A stretch of 64,000 bases of DNA, taken from assembly GCF_900129325.1 (NCBI RefSeq), contig NZ_FQUP01000004.1, positions 248,001-312,000 on the forward strand, read 5' to 3'. The position numbers were made by a program, and so were the translations under genes. Under the pieces are notes generated by a model. That model made no database searches and was not told the origin of the DNA. It saw nothing but the letters and a program-made list of their open reading frames with translations. Shown here piece by piece: positions 24,823-33,721 of the stretch. Numbering within the stretch: the first letter of the stretch is position 1; every line of letters starts with the position of its first letter. Source of the DNA: Kaistia soli DSM 19436 (lineage in GTDB: Bacteria; Pseudomonadota; Alphaproteobacteria; Rhizobiales; Kaistiaceae).

Positions 24823-25731
24823 TCAGTGCAGGCGCGGCTTCTTGAGGAAGTCGGCGCGGTTGGCGGACTTGATCCGGATCGTGAGGGGGCGATCGTCGCG
24901 TACGAGGTTGAATTCGACGTCCGTGCCAGCCGGTCCGCTAGCCCAAAGGGCTCGATAGAGATCGGCAAGACGCTCAACACTGCGGCCGCCAATGCCCGTG
25001 ACGATGTCGCCGGGCCTGACGCCGGCCTGCGCCGCCGGGCCATCATCGGCAAGGCTCACCACGACGATGCCGCCTTCATGCTCGGCCGAAAACATGCCGA
25101 GCCAGGGCCGCGGCGGCCGCCGCACTTGGCCATAGGCAAGAAGATCGTCGAGAATCGGCGGCAGCAGGTCGATCGGCACCACCATATTGGCGTCGCGGGC
25201 CTCGCCGTCTTCGTCCATCTGCTGGACCAGCAGCGAACCGATGCCGATCAGGCGTCCGTCAGCATCGATGACCCCTGCACCGCCCCAAAGCGGATGCGCC
25301 GGCGCCGTGAAAAGCGCCTCGTCCAGGAGATATTCCCAGTAGCCGGCAAAGGTCTGCTTGGCGACGATCTGGGCGCGGACATACTGGCCGGCCTCGCCGC
25401 CCGCGACGACGACCGGATCGCCGATCTCGGCATGTGCGGCCGAACCAAGCTCGAGCGCCGGAAGATCGAGCCGGCCGAGCGCCTGCACGAGGCCGAAGCC
25501 CGTGTCCTGATCATAGGCGAGTGCATGCCCCGGCGTCAGCCGGCCGTCCGAGCTGCGCAGCCAGATCCGGTCGGCTTCCGTGATCAGATAGCCGATCGTC
25601 AGCACGAGACCGTCGCGGATGACGACGCCGCTGCCGGCCCGCTCGGTTCCGAGCGCTCCGGCCGTGAAGGCATCGTCCGGCACCAGCGCATGAATGGCGA
25701 CGATGGATTTAAGCGTTTGCGCGAGGTCCAA
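24823..25731 (-). CDS. Trypsin-like/PDZ (DegP-type) protein with degenerate active site
   Basis: The 302-residue protein has a chymotrypsin-fold domain (about residues 5-190) followed by one PDZ domain (about 205-290, EGGIVVVSLADDGPAAQAGV). The expected catalytic His in VLTxxHV is replaced by Tyr (LVLTIGYLITEA), and the usual GNSGGP serine motif reads LWGGAGVID. The Asp strand (YDQDTGFGLVQA) remains. It is therefore probably not a protease but a binding or adaptor protein. No signal peptide is evident, so it may be cytoplasmic, unusual for this family. It lies alone, 107 bases from the next gene. Confidence 0.82.
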   Translation of the reverse strand: MDLAQTLKSIVAIHALVPDDAFTAGALGTERAGSGVVIRDGLVLTIGYLITEADRIWLRSSDGRLTPGHALAYDQDTGFGLVQALGRLDLPALELGSAAHAEIGDPVVVAGGEAGQYVRAQIVAKQTFAGYWEYLLDEALFTAPAHPLWGGAGVIDADGRLIGIGSLLVQQMDEDGEARDANMVVPIDLLPPILDDLLAYGQVRRPPRPWLGMFSAEHEGGIVVVSLADDGPAAQAGVRPGDIVTGIGGRSVERLADLYRALWASGPAGTDVEFNLVRDDRPLTIRIKSANRADFLKKPRLH

Positions 25732-25838
25732 TGATCACTCCCTGACATCGGCGACGGCGGCGTCTAGCCTCGTCCTGTCGCCTCGCTCTATAGCTAAAGC
25801 GATGCGGCGCCTTCGCAAGCCCGCGCATGCGACCGTGA

Positions 25839-26948
25839 TCATTCCTCGGGGTCGATCCGGATGCGAATTCCAGCCTCCAGCGCGCTTTCGACAGCCGCGC
25901 GACCAAGTCGCAGCGAGCGGAGATTGTCGCGTGCGGCATGGATCGGCGGCTCGCCGGTTTCGATGGCGACCAGCAGCGCGCCCATCGCACCCGCAAAGCC
26001 ATCATTGAACCATGTCCCCTCCAGCCGCGGCCGCGCCACGCCGGCTTCGGTGAAGAGGCTGACCTGCTGGTGTCCAAGATCGGGACCTGAGCTGCGCAGC
26101 GTCCCCTTCGTGCCGATGATCACGGTCTCGTCCCTCGCGCCGAACTTTGTGGCACCGTCGAAGACCAGCGAGGCCTGACCGCCCTGGAAGGCCACCAGCG
26201 CCTCGGCCAGGAGCGGCGCCCGCGCCGCCTGATCCGCCGCCTGTGCCGACCGGGCGATGACGGAGGTCGCGCGGTCGCCGATGATCGAAACCAGGAAATC
26301 GAACCAGTGAATGCCGAAATCCTCAAGGATCAGCTGGTCGATCTGGTCGAACGGCGTGCCGGCGACCCATCCGTGATCCCACTGGATCGAAACATGCACC
26401 CCGGTGACGTCGCCGACATATCCGGCGGCCACCGCTGCGCGCATCCAGGCCATATGCGGCGCGAAGCGGCCGTTCTGGTTGACAGCGAGCTGAAGTCGGC
26501 GCGCCGCCGCGAGATCGGCGAGCTCTGCCCCAAGCGCCAGGCTGCGCACGAACGGCTTCTGCGACAGCACATGCTGCCCCGCCTCCAGCGCGCGGCGCAT
26601 CAGCGGCGCGCGTCCCTCGGGATGCAGCGTGATGTCAAGCACGGCAATGTCCGGATTGCCGATCAGGTCATCGACGCGGTTCGTCGCCCGTGCGTGCGGA
26701 AAATGCTGGTCGCGCCGCATCATGGCCCGGTCGAGATGACGATCGGCAATCGCGACGACATTGAGACCGTAGCGGCGATAGGCCTCGAGATGGGCAAACG
26801 AGATGCCGCCAGCCCCGATCAGCCCGATCGGGATCGACCGATCGGCCGGCATTGGCGGCCGGTAGTCGAGGCTAGGCGCCGCGATTTCCGGCGCTTCTCG
26901 CGCCACCAGCGCGTAGGACTCCTCCGCCGGCAACTGGTCCGCGGTCAT
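25839..26948 (-). CDS. Gfo/Idh/MocA family oxidoreductase (first of a pair)
   Basis: A 369-residue NAD(P)-dependent dehydrogenase with a Rossmann start (IPIGLIGAGGISFAHLEAYR, from residue 40) and a C-terminal alpha/beta domain. The family's EKP catalytic motif reads QKP (VLSQKPFVRS); the lysine is kept. The first 37 residues lie before the fold and contain a stretch of acidic and alanine residues; a start near residue 33 (MPADRS) would remove most of it and is possible. It overlaps the upstream paralogue by four bases (ATGA). In an operon with a ribose-type importer it likely oxidises an imported polyol or sugar at C1 or C3. Confidence 0.88.
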   Translation of the reverse strand: MTADQLPAEESYALVAREAPEIAAPSLDYRPPMPADRSIPIGLIGAGGISFAHLEAYRRYGLNVVAIADRHLDRAMMRRDQHFPHARATNRVDDLIGNPDIAVLDITLHPEGRAPLMRRALEAGQHVLSQKPFVRSLALGAELADLAAARRLQLAVNQNGRFAPHMAWMRAAVAAGYVGDVTGVHVSIQWDHGWVAGTPFDQIDQLILEDFGIHWFDFLVSIIGDRATSVIARSAQAADQAARAPLLAEALVAFQGGQASLVFDGATKFGARDETVIIGTKGTLRSSGPDLGHQQVSLFTEAGVARPRLEGTWFNDGFAGAMGALLVAIETGEPPIHAARDNLRSLRLGRAAVESALEAGIRIRIDPEE

Positions 26949-28027
26949 GGCAGCAGTTCCAGAGTCCGCCCTTCATCGGCGGAGCGGCGGGCCGTATCGA
27001 CGATGCGCTGCCCGATGCGACTGAGCGCCGGCGACAGCGGCCCCTCGACATCGAGACCCGCGCGCCAGCGCGACAGCACATATTCAACCGGGCGGCGATG
27101 CGGCGCGACGAGGTCGTGCACCGGCATCGGGTGGATGGCGGGATGCTGACGCGTCTGCAGATGGACGTGATGCTCGAAGTCGTAACTCGACAGCGTTCCC
27201 TCGCTGCCGACGATGACGAAGCCGCATTTCGGCTGCGGCTGCATCACCCATGGGTCGGTGAAGGTTCCCCAGCGCGTCTCGAGCTTGGAGAGGCCCGTTT
27301 CGTATCGAAGAACGGTGATCGAATGCTCGTCGACCTCGAGCCCGGCGGGCCGGTCGACCGTGCTGGTGACGGAGAGCGGAGCGCGACCATTCATGAACCA
27401 GGTGCCGAGCGTCGCTCCGTAACCGAGATAGTCGAGCAGGCTGCCGCCGCCGCTGGCGCGCTTGTACCACCAGGAACCCGGCTTCTGCCGGTGCACCTCT
27501 GCGTCCGATACCTCGACCTTGTCGGCGAGGTGGTAGAGCGGACCGCGATTGCCGTCATAGAAATGCACCTCCAGCACATCGCCGATCGCGCCCTCGTCGA
27601 TGAGGCGCTTGGCGGTGACATGCGGCGGATACCAAGCGAGCGGCCAGTTGATCGCGAGCCGCACGCCGGCAGCCTTCGTCGCCGCGATCATCCGGTCTGC
27701 GTCCTCCAGCGAGGCCGCGAAAGGCTTCTCGACCAGGATATCAGCGCCATAGGGTGCGACTGCTTCCACGGCCGCCGCGTGATCAGCCGTCGCCGGGCAG
27801 AGGATCACGAGATCGGGCCGCGTCCTGGCGAGGCAGGTGGCGACATCGGTAAAGACGCGATCGCGGCCAATGCCGAACGAGCCGATCGCCGCGCTCATGC
27901 GCTCGGGCTGGACGTCGCAGATCGCGGCGATCTCGGCATCTGGATGTTCGTCCACCTCGCGCAGCAGATCGCCCATATGCATGTGATCGAAATTGATGCC
28001 CGCGATCCGCCAGCGTCGTCCTGCCAT
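26945..28027 (-). CDS. Gfo/Idh/MocA family oxidoreductase (second of a pair)
   Basis: The 360-residue protein has a Rossmann domain (WRIAGINFDHMHMGDLLREV start, unusual in lacking the plain GxGxxG) and the catalytic EKPF motif (ILVEKPFAAS). The C-terminal domain has GGGSLLDYLGYGATLG, a family turn near the substrate. It couples by ATGA to the next dehydrogenase. Two such enzymes in a row, with a sugar-phosphate-isomerase-type TIM barrel in the same operon, recall inositol- or 3-ketoglycoside-type pathways in which oxidation, epimerisation and reduction follow each other. The exact substrate is unknown. Confidence 0.88.
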   Translation of the reverse strand: MAGRRWRIAGINFDHMHMGDLLREVDEHPDAEIAAICDVQPERMSAAIGSFGIGRDRVFTDVATCLARTRPDLVILCPATADHAAAVEAVAPYGADILVEKPFAASLEDADRMIAATKAAGVRLAINWPLAWYPPHVTAKRLIDEGAIGDVLEVHFYDGNRGPLYHLADKVEVSDAEVHRQKPGSWWYKRASGGGSLLDYLGYGATLGTWFMNGRAPLSVTSTVDRPAGLEVDEHSITVLRYETGLSKLETRWGTFTDPWVMQPQPKCGFVIVGSEGTLSSYDFEHHVHLQTRQHPAIHPMPVHDLVAPHRRPVEYVLSRWRAGLDVEGPLSPALSRIGQRIVDTARRSADEGRTLELLP

Positions 28028-28057
28028 GGTCCCCTCCCGATCGTCCGCCAGGTTGGT

Positions 28058-29044
28058 TCAGCGATCCTCGATGATGCGGAGATAGGCCGCCGTCACCAGC
28101 AGCACGATCAGCCCGAACAGGATCCGCCTCGCGCCTTCGGGCATCTGCAGGATGGTGAGGAGCGTCGTCAGCACGGTGAGGATCAACGCGCCGACGATCG
28201 TGCCCGTATAGCCGCCACGCCCGCCGAAGATCGAGGTTCCGCCGATGACCGCCGCCGCCACGGAGGGCAGCATCAAGGGGTCGGCGAGCGATAGCGACGG
28301 TGCCTTGATCAGCCCGACATAAAGCAGCCCGGCGATGCCCGAGAGCAGGCCGGACAGCACATAGAGCGCGGTGATGACCTGCCAGTAGGCGACGCCGGCG
28401 AGCCGCGCCGCGCGCTCATTGTCGCCGACTGCATAGAGCAGGCGGCCGAAGCCGGTCCGATTGAGCAGGAACAGGATGAAGCCCGCGACAGGGACGAAGA
28501 GCAGCAGCGCGTTCGGCACGCCATAGGTCAGCCCCGTCCCGAGCCAAGCGAGACCTGGGGGAACTGACGTCCCGGTCGCGATCACGGTGCGCTGATAGAC
28601 CTGCAGGAAGCCGGAACCGATCAGGCTGGTGCCGAGCGTCATGATCAGCGGATGAACGCGGAAAACGCCGATGCCGATGCCGTTGGCAAGCCCGATCAGC
28701 ACTGGCGGAACCAGGGCGATGGCGATCGCGACCGAGGGATCGTGATTGACGACCTGCGTCGCCATGATGAATGCCGCCATGGTAGCGGAGGTCGACACCG
28801 AGAGATCGATGCCGCCGGTCAGCATCGCCATGGTCTGGCAGCCGGCGAGGATCGCCAGCGGAATGGCGAACTTGATCGTGTTGGCGATCCAGCGCTCGTT
28901 GACGATGCCGGGGCGCAGTATCTGCAGCACGACGACCAGCAGCACGAGAAGCAGAATGAGCGGAATGAGCGGACGGTCGCTCATCAGTCGCCTGAGGCGT
29001 CGCCCGAACGGAACCGGCGCATCGGCAGTGAGAGAGTTGCTCAT
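28058..29044 (-). CDS. Ribose-type ABC transporter permease (RbsC-like)
   Basis: A 328-residue membrane protein with 8-10 hydrophobic segments of the BPD_transp_2 family. The motif MLTGGIDLSVSTSATMAAFI and the GGTSIFGGRGGYTGTIVGAL loop are those of CUT2 permeases, where the latter contacts the ATPase. The ATG at 29044 is chosen since AAAGGA lies at the right distance; an ATG three codons upstream would put the site against the start. It follows a second permease gene by 13 bases, so the importer probably has a heterodimeric channel. Confidence 0.93.
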   Translation of the reverse strand: MSNSLTADAPVPFGRRLRRLMSDRPLIPLILLLVLLVVVLQILRPGIVNERWIANTIKFAIPLAILAGCQTMAMLTGGIDLSVSTSATMAAFIMATQVVNHDPSVAIAIALVPPVLIGLANGIGIGVFRVHPLIMTLGTSLIGSGFLQVYQRTVIATGTSVPPGLAWLGTGLTYGVPNALLLFVPVAGFILFLLNRTGFGRLLYAVGDNERAARLAGVAYWQVITALYVLSGLLSGIAGLLYVGLIKAPSLSLADPLMLPSVAAAVIGGTSIFGGRGGYTGTIVGALILTVLTTLLTILQMPEGARRILFGLIVLLVTAAYLRIIEDR

Positions 29045-29057
29045 GGCGACCATCCTT

Positions 29058-30032
29058 TCATGAGCGGCGTCCTTTCATGGCGAGGAAGGCGCCAAGCATC
29101 ACCACCACAACCATGATCACGCCCTCGATGATGGTCGTGACATTGGGGTCGAGCGCCATCAGCGTCAGGTCCGTGCGCACGAGGCGGAGCACGAAAACGG
29201 CGACGATGGGGCCCACTAACCCGCCGCGACCGCCGCCGAGTGTCACGCCGCCCAGCACCACCGCCGCGACGCTGGCCAGCAGATAGGGGCCGGGGATCGG
29301 CGCGCCGATGCCGGTGCTCATGGTGAGCGCCAGTCCGCCCATGGCGCCGAAAAGGCCGGAAAAGGCATAGGCGAGAATACGGGTCCGCGCGACCGGGACG
29401 CCGGAGCGGAACGCGGCGAGCTCGCTGGAGCCGATCGCATAGAGCGACAGGCCGAGCTTCGAGCGCTTCAGTGGGATCCAGACGATGCCGAGGCAAACGA
29501 CGAGCAGCAGCAGCGCCTTCGGAAACCAGGCGGTGACCGCTTCTGGCAACAGCGGCAGCGGCACCGTGCCGACGACCATCGCCTTCAGCCATTCCGCCGC
29601 CGAGCCGCCGGGGGCATTGAGCACCAGCAGCGCAGCCCCCTGCAGGATGAAGAGCGTCGCCAGCGTTACGACGATGTCGGGAACGCGGGTGACGATGATC
29701 AGGATGCCGTTGATCGCGCCGAGCACGAAGCCGAGCAGAAGCACGAAGGGCACCACGAACAGCGCGAATTCCGGGCTGGCGCCGTTCATCATCGCTGCCG
29801 CCGTGACGCTGGTCAGCGCCATCATCGCCGCGACGGAGAGATCGATGCCGCCCGCGATGACCACGACGGTCTGCGCCGCAACCGCGAAGGCATAGGGCAG
29901 CACGGCGCGCGAGAGCGAGGCGAAATCGCCGGCGCCATAGCCCGGCTGGATGATCTTGGTCGCGACGAAAAGCAGCGCAAGCAGGACGAAGAGGCCGGCA
30001 ACCCAGCCGCGGCGACGGAGGAAGCGGGTCAC
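29058..30032 (-). CDS. Ribose-type ABC transporter permease (RbsC-like)
   Basis: A 324-residue CUT2 permease with the motif VVIAGGIDLSVAAMMALTSV and the loop VVLGGVTLGGGRGGLVGPIV. It overlaps the stop of the ATPase gene by four bases and precedes the other permease gene by 13 bases. Its paralogue downstream has the same two landmarks, which shows an old duplication. Confidence 0.93.
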   Translation of the reverse strand: MTRFLRRRGWVAGLFVLLALLFVATKIIQPGYGAGDFASLSRAVLPYAFAVAAQTVVVIAGGIDLSVAAMMALTSVTAAAMMNGASPEFALFVVPFVLLLGFVLGAINGILIIVTRVPDIVVTLATLFILQGAALLVLNAPGGSAAEWLKAMVVGTVPLPLLPEAVTAWFPKALLLLVVCLGIVWIPLKRSKLGLSLYAIGSSELAAFRSGVPVARTRILAYAFSGLFGAMGGLALTMSTGIGAPIPGPYLLASVAAVVLGGVTLGGGRGGLVGPIVAVFVLRLVRTDLTLMALDPNVTTIIEGVIMVVVVMLGAFLAMKGRRS

Positions 30033-31561
30033 GGCGCGGCGGCTCCATCTTGCGTCCCAGCCAGCACCCCGGCAGGCGCGGCGTCGCGCGGCAGGCCATA
30101 GGCGGCCCGCGTCAACGCCGCCTCGTCGGCAAGTGCGACCGGCAAAACGTCGACGACCCGGCCACCGAAGATGACAATGGCGCGATCACAGACGAGCTGA
30201 ACCTCCTCAAGCTCCGAGGTGTAGTAGAGGACCGAGTGGCCCTGCCCCGCGAGTTCGCGCATCAGTTGATAGATCTGCCGCTTGGTGCCGACATCGATGC
30301 CGCGCGTCGGGTCGAAACAGAGGATCGTGCGCGCCCCGGCCGCCACCCAGCGGGCGATCGTGACCTTTTGCTGGTTGCCGCCCGAGAGCCGCTGGACCTC
30401 GCGCTGCGCGCGGGTATCGATCTGCAGCCGCTCGATGGCCTTCAGAACGGTCTGCTGCTCGCGGCGCATGTCGATCGGCCCCCAATTGCGCAGCCGCGCA
30501 CTGAAGGGCAGCGCGATATTCTCGCGCACGGAACGATGGCCGAGCAGCGCCTCGCTGCGATCGCCCGGCACATAGGCAATGCCAGCCTGGATCGCGTCGG
30601 CAGGATGGGCGAACGCAACGCGCGCGCCATCGACCAGCACCTCGCCGCCACTGGGCCGGATCGAACCGGAGAGCACAGCGAAGAGTTCGTCCTGTCCCTG
30701 CCCTTCGAGCGCCACCACGCCAGCGACTTCACCATTGGCGAGATCGAATGAGACATCGTTGAGCTTGGTGCCGACCTGGAGGTGGCGGACGGCCAGCCGC
30801 GCCGGCCCGGCCGCGATCGGGGACGCGCCCGTTGTGGCAGCCGCCCGGATCCTCGTCTTCTCGACCTTCGCCCCCAGCATCAGCTCGACGATCCGCTCCT
30901 CGATGCGGGGCACGATGTCGACAACCCCGACCGTCTCGCCGTCGCGCAATATGGTCGCGCGATCGCACAGCGCCTGAATCTCGATGAAGCGGTGGGAGAT
31001 AAAGATGACCGAGCGGCCGCTGCGGCTCTGCCGCTTGACGACATCGAGCACCCGCTCGGCCAGATTGGCCGGCAGAGCGGCGGTCATCTCGTCGAGCAGC
31101 AGCACGTCCGGCTCGATAGCGAGCGCGCGTGCGAGATCGAGAACCCGAAGCACGGCGAGCGGAATGTCGCGCGCGGTCTCGGAGAGATCGAGATCGGGGA
31201 CGCCGAGTTCCTCGACAAAGGCCCGGAACGGCTCGACTGGCGTATCGGTGAGACGGAGATTGGCAAGGACATCGAGATCGGGGATCAGCGATGGTTCCTG
31301 ATAGACCGAGACCAGCCCGGCGCGCCGCGCCTCGGCCGGCGAACGAACGGTATGTTCGCGACCCCGGATGCGAATGCTGCCCGCGCTCGGCCGCACTGCG
31401 CCGGTCAGGATCTTGACCAGTGTCGACTTGCCGGCGCCGTTGGCGCCCATCAGCGCATGCACCTCGCCCGGCAGGACCGAAAGCGAAGCATCGCGGAGCG
31501 CCGCGACGGCGCCATAATGCTTGGCGACGCCAGTGGCGATGAGGATCGGATCGGTCGTCAC
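30029..31561 (-). CDS. Ribose-type sugar ABC transporter ATPase (RbsA-like, two domains)
   Basis: The 510-residue protein has two ABC domains. The first has Walker A (GANGAGKSTLVKILTG) and Walker B (VLLLDEMTAAL), but its signature, expected as LSxxQ, reads IPLAVLRVLDLARAL. The second has the usual degenerate Walker A of CUT2 ATPases (EGQGQDELFAVLSG), an intact signature LSGGNQQKVTIAR and the Walker B TILCFDPTRGID. The GTG at 31561 is chosen as the first codon of the domain; the frame is open further upstream but passes through a hairpin. No strong ribosome site is seen. It follows the binding-protein gene. Confidence 0.9.
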   Translation of the reverse strand: MTTDPILIATGVAKHYGAVAALRDASLSVLPGEVHALMGANGAGKSTLVKILTGAVRPSAGSIRIRGREHTVRSPAEARRAGLVSVYQEPSLIPDLDVLANLRLTDTPVEPFRAFVEELGVPDLDLSETARDIPLAVLRVLDLARALAIEPDVLLLDEMTAALPANLAERVLDVVKRQSRSGRSVIFISHRFIEIQALCDRATILRDGETVGVVDIVPRIEERIVELMLGAKVEKTRIRAAATTGASPIAAGPARLAVRHLQVGTKLNDVSFDLANGEVAGVVALEGQGQDELFAVLSGSIRPSGGEVLVDGARVAFAHPADAIQAGIAYVPGDRSEALLGHRSVRENIALPFSARLRNWGPIDMRREQQTVLKAIERLQIDTRAQREVQRLSGGNQQKVTIARWVAAGARTILCFDPTRGIDVGTKRQIYQLMRELAGQGHSVLYYTSELEEVQLVCDRAIVIFGGRVVDVLPVALADEAALTRAAYGLPRDAAPAGVLAGTQDGAAAP

Positions 31562-31604
31562 AGGCTTGCCGCGGCTCTTGCTGGTCGGATCGACTAAAGG
31601 GTGA

Positions 31605-31630
31605 TGGAGCGCCGGCAAACCGGCGCTCCA
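31605..31630 (-). promoter_or_regulatory. Intercistronic hairpin after the ribose-type binding-protein gene
   Basis: Perfect 11-base arms, TGGAGCGCCGG (31605-31615) and its complement (31620-31630), enclose a 4-base loop. It starts 19 bases after the stop of the binding-protein gene and ends 43 bases before the ATPase start. Without a T-run, it is more likely an mRNA stabiliser or partial terminator. Confidence 0.7.
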
Positions 31631-31649
31631 CGTCTCATCTCCGGGCGCG

Positions 31650-32687
31650 CTATTCGCCGGGGCCCTTGCAGGCGACGATCTGTTCCTTCGTGTAGTCGGT
31701 CCAGCCTGGGATCGAGATGGAGACAGGCCATTCCGGCGAGAGAGAAGGATCGGCCGCCGCCTTGAGCTTGGCCTTGCCCTCTTCAGTCGCGTTTTCCCAA
31801 AGCTGAGGATCGACCAGCACGGTCTGTGTCGCCGGCTTCTTGCCATCGAGGATCTGCAGCGCCAGCGTGACGCCGGCCGCCCCGATCGAGCCCGGATTGG
31901 TCACGGCGGCGCCGGTGAAGTTCGGCACCGTGTTGAGCTGGCCGACAAAGCCGGCATTGTCAGCGCCGACGACCGGGACCAGTGGCGTCTGAGACTCGAC
32001 CAGCGCGTCGACGATCACATTGTCGATGCCGGAGGTCCAGATGCCGTTGAACGGCGTGCCGGTGGCGATGAAGTCGAGGATCTGCTGCTTGCCCTGATCC
32101 TGTTGCCAGCCGGTGAACACCTCATGCACGACCTTGACGTCGGGGAACTCGGCCAGCGCCTTCTTGAAGCCCTTGTCGCGGTCGCTATCGGCCGAAGCGC
32201 CGGCGGCGCCGCGCATATAGACGACGTCGCCCTTGCCGCCTATCTGCTGGAACAGCCATTTGGCGCCGAGATAGGCGTACTGCTCCTGGTTGTTGGAAAC
32301 GACATAGGCCGACGGCTCCGTCACGGCCTGGTCGACGGCAACGACAACGATGCCCTTGTCGGTCGCTTCCTTGAGGGCTGCATTGACGCCCGAGGGATCG
32401 GCCGGGTTGACGACGATGGCGTTGACGCCGGCGCTGATCAGATTGCGGATATCCTCGGACTGTCCGGCCGCATCCGTGTTGCGATGGGCGATGTTGAGCT
32501 TCGCGACCTTGCCGGAGGCGAGCGCCTCGGCCTTGATCGCGCAGATCATTTCCTCGCGCCAGCCATTGCCCTGCACGGTGTTGGAAACACCGATCGTATA
32601 AGTGCCCTGCGCCCAGGATCCGGCGACCGAGGCGAGAAGCGCGGCGCCGGCCAAAAGTCCGGTCCGCAATGCATGTGTCTTCGTCAT
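31650..32687 (-). CDS. Ribose-type periplasmic sugar-binding protein
   Basis: A 345-residue type 1 periplasmic binding protein of the RbsB/Peripla_BP_4 family. The signal peptide (MTKTHALRTGLLAGAALLAS, then VAGSWAQG) is clear. Landmarks are YTIGVSNTVQGNGWREEMIC, the LISAGVNAIVVNPADPSGVN strand and the hinge VYMRGAAGASADSDRDKGF. These proteins bind pentoses, hexoses or cyclitols. The start at 32687 follows GGAGGAA. It is preceded by a sugar-isomerase-type gene and followed by the transporter ATPase gene. Confidence 0.93.
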   Translation of the reverse strand: MTKTHALRTGLLAGAALLASVAGSWAQGTYTIGVSNTVQGNGWREEMICAIKAEALASGKVAKLNIAHRNTDAAGQSEDIRNLISAGVNAIVVNPADPSGVNAALKEATDKGIVVVAVDQAVTEPSAYVVSNNQEQYAYLGAKWLFQQIGGKGDVVYMRGAAGASADSDRDKGFKKALAEFPDVKVVHEVFTGWQQDQGKQQILDFIATGTPFNGIWTSGIDNVIVDALVESQTPLVPVVGADNAGFVGQLNTVPNFTGAAVTNPGSIGAAGVTLALQILDGKKPATQTVLVDPQLWENATEEGKAKLKAAADPSLSPEWPVSISIPGWTDYTKEQIVACKGPGE

Positions 32688-32787
32688 GAACGATTCCTCC
32701 ACTGTTGTGTCGTTTCGACTTGGTCTTTTCACGGACCGGGTCGGTCTTGTTGCTCTTGTCGGCCCGATCACTGTCGCCTGCCGCCGG

Positions 32788-33702
32788 TCATTTGACCAGC
32801 GGGCTTAGAACGTCTCGTGCGAGCAGGAACCCGCGCTTGACCTTCTCGTCGCTGCCCTCGAACTGCCGGTCCTCATGCTCGATCACGATCGGCCCGTCAT
32901 AGCCGGCGCGATAGAGGCCGGAGAAGAACCCCGGCCAGTCGACCTCGCCGAGCCCCGGCATGCGCGGCACCTGCCAGCCGATGCCAGCCGACAGCACGCC
33001 GTTCTCATAAAGACCGTCGCGATCGATCATCAGGTCCTTGGCATGCACATGCGCCATATGCGGGCCGAACTCCCGGATGAAGCGCGCCTGGTCGATCATC
33101 TGCCAGACGAGATGCGAGGGATCGAAATTCATCCCGATCTCGCCGCGAAATTCCTCGATGATCCGCCGCCAGATCCGCGGCGCATAGGCGATGTTATGCC
33201 CGCCCGGCCATTCGTCATGGCTGAAGATCATCGGGCAGTTCTCAATAGCGAGCCGCACGCCATGATCGCGCGCATGGGCGACGATTTGCGGCCAGACGGC
33301 GAGCGCATCCTCCCAGTTGGCGTCGACCGACTTGGCCGCATCGCCGCCGAGGAATGTGTTGACCAGCGGTACGCCGATGCGCCCGGCGGCTTCAATGACC
33401 GTCTTCAGATGCTCGATGACGGCTTGGCGATGGGCGGGATCCGGGTGCAGCGGGTTCGGATAATAGCCGAGCGCCGAGATCGTAACGCCCTTCTCGCCGA
33501 GCGCCGCGATGAGCTCTTTCCCTTCCGAGGCCGTGATGGCGGCGACGTCGATATGTGCCGTGCCGGCATAGCGGCGGGTCGGGCCAGAACTCTTGGGCCA
33601 GCAGGCGACTTCCAGCACGCTGAAGCCGCTTTTACCGGCCCAATCGGCGACATCGACCAGGGACAGATCCGGAAAGGGTGCGGTCAGAAATCCGAGCTTC
33701 AT
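32788..33702 (-). CDS. Sugar phosphate isomerase/epimerase-type TIM-barrel protein
   Basis: The 304-residue protein belongs to the xylose-isomerase-like TIM-barrel family. Metal-site motifs are visible: LAIENCPM (Glu), GMNFDPSHLVW (Asp-x-x-His), MAHVHAKDLM (His-x-Lys) and the closing IVIEHEDRQF (Glu). Members act as 2-keto-myo-inositol dehydratases (IolE), sugar isomerases or epimerases. Near two or three Gfo/Idh dehydrogenases it fits an inositol-like or ketosugar pathway. The start at 33702 (MKLGFLTAP) is the natural N-terminus of the barrel, though no strong ribosome site was confirmed. Confidence 0.88.
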   Translation of the reverse strand: MKLGFLTAPFPDLSLVDVADWAGKSGFSVLEVACWPKSSGPTRRYAGTAHIDVAAITASEGKELIAALGEKGVTISALGYYPNPLHPDPAHRQAVIEHLKTVIEAAGRIGVPLVNTFLGGDAAKSVDANWEDALAVWPQIVAHARDHGVRLAIENCPMIFSHDEWPGGHNIAYAPRIWRRIIEEFRGEIGMNFDPSHLVWQMIDQARFIREFGPHMAHVHAKDLMIDRDGLYENGVLSAGIGWQVPRMPGLGEVDWPGFFSGLYRAGYDGPIVIEHEDRQFEGSDEKVKRGFLLARDVLSPLVK

Positions 33703-33721
33703 ATCTTCAGTTCCTCCACCA

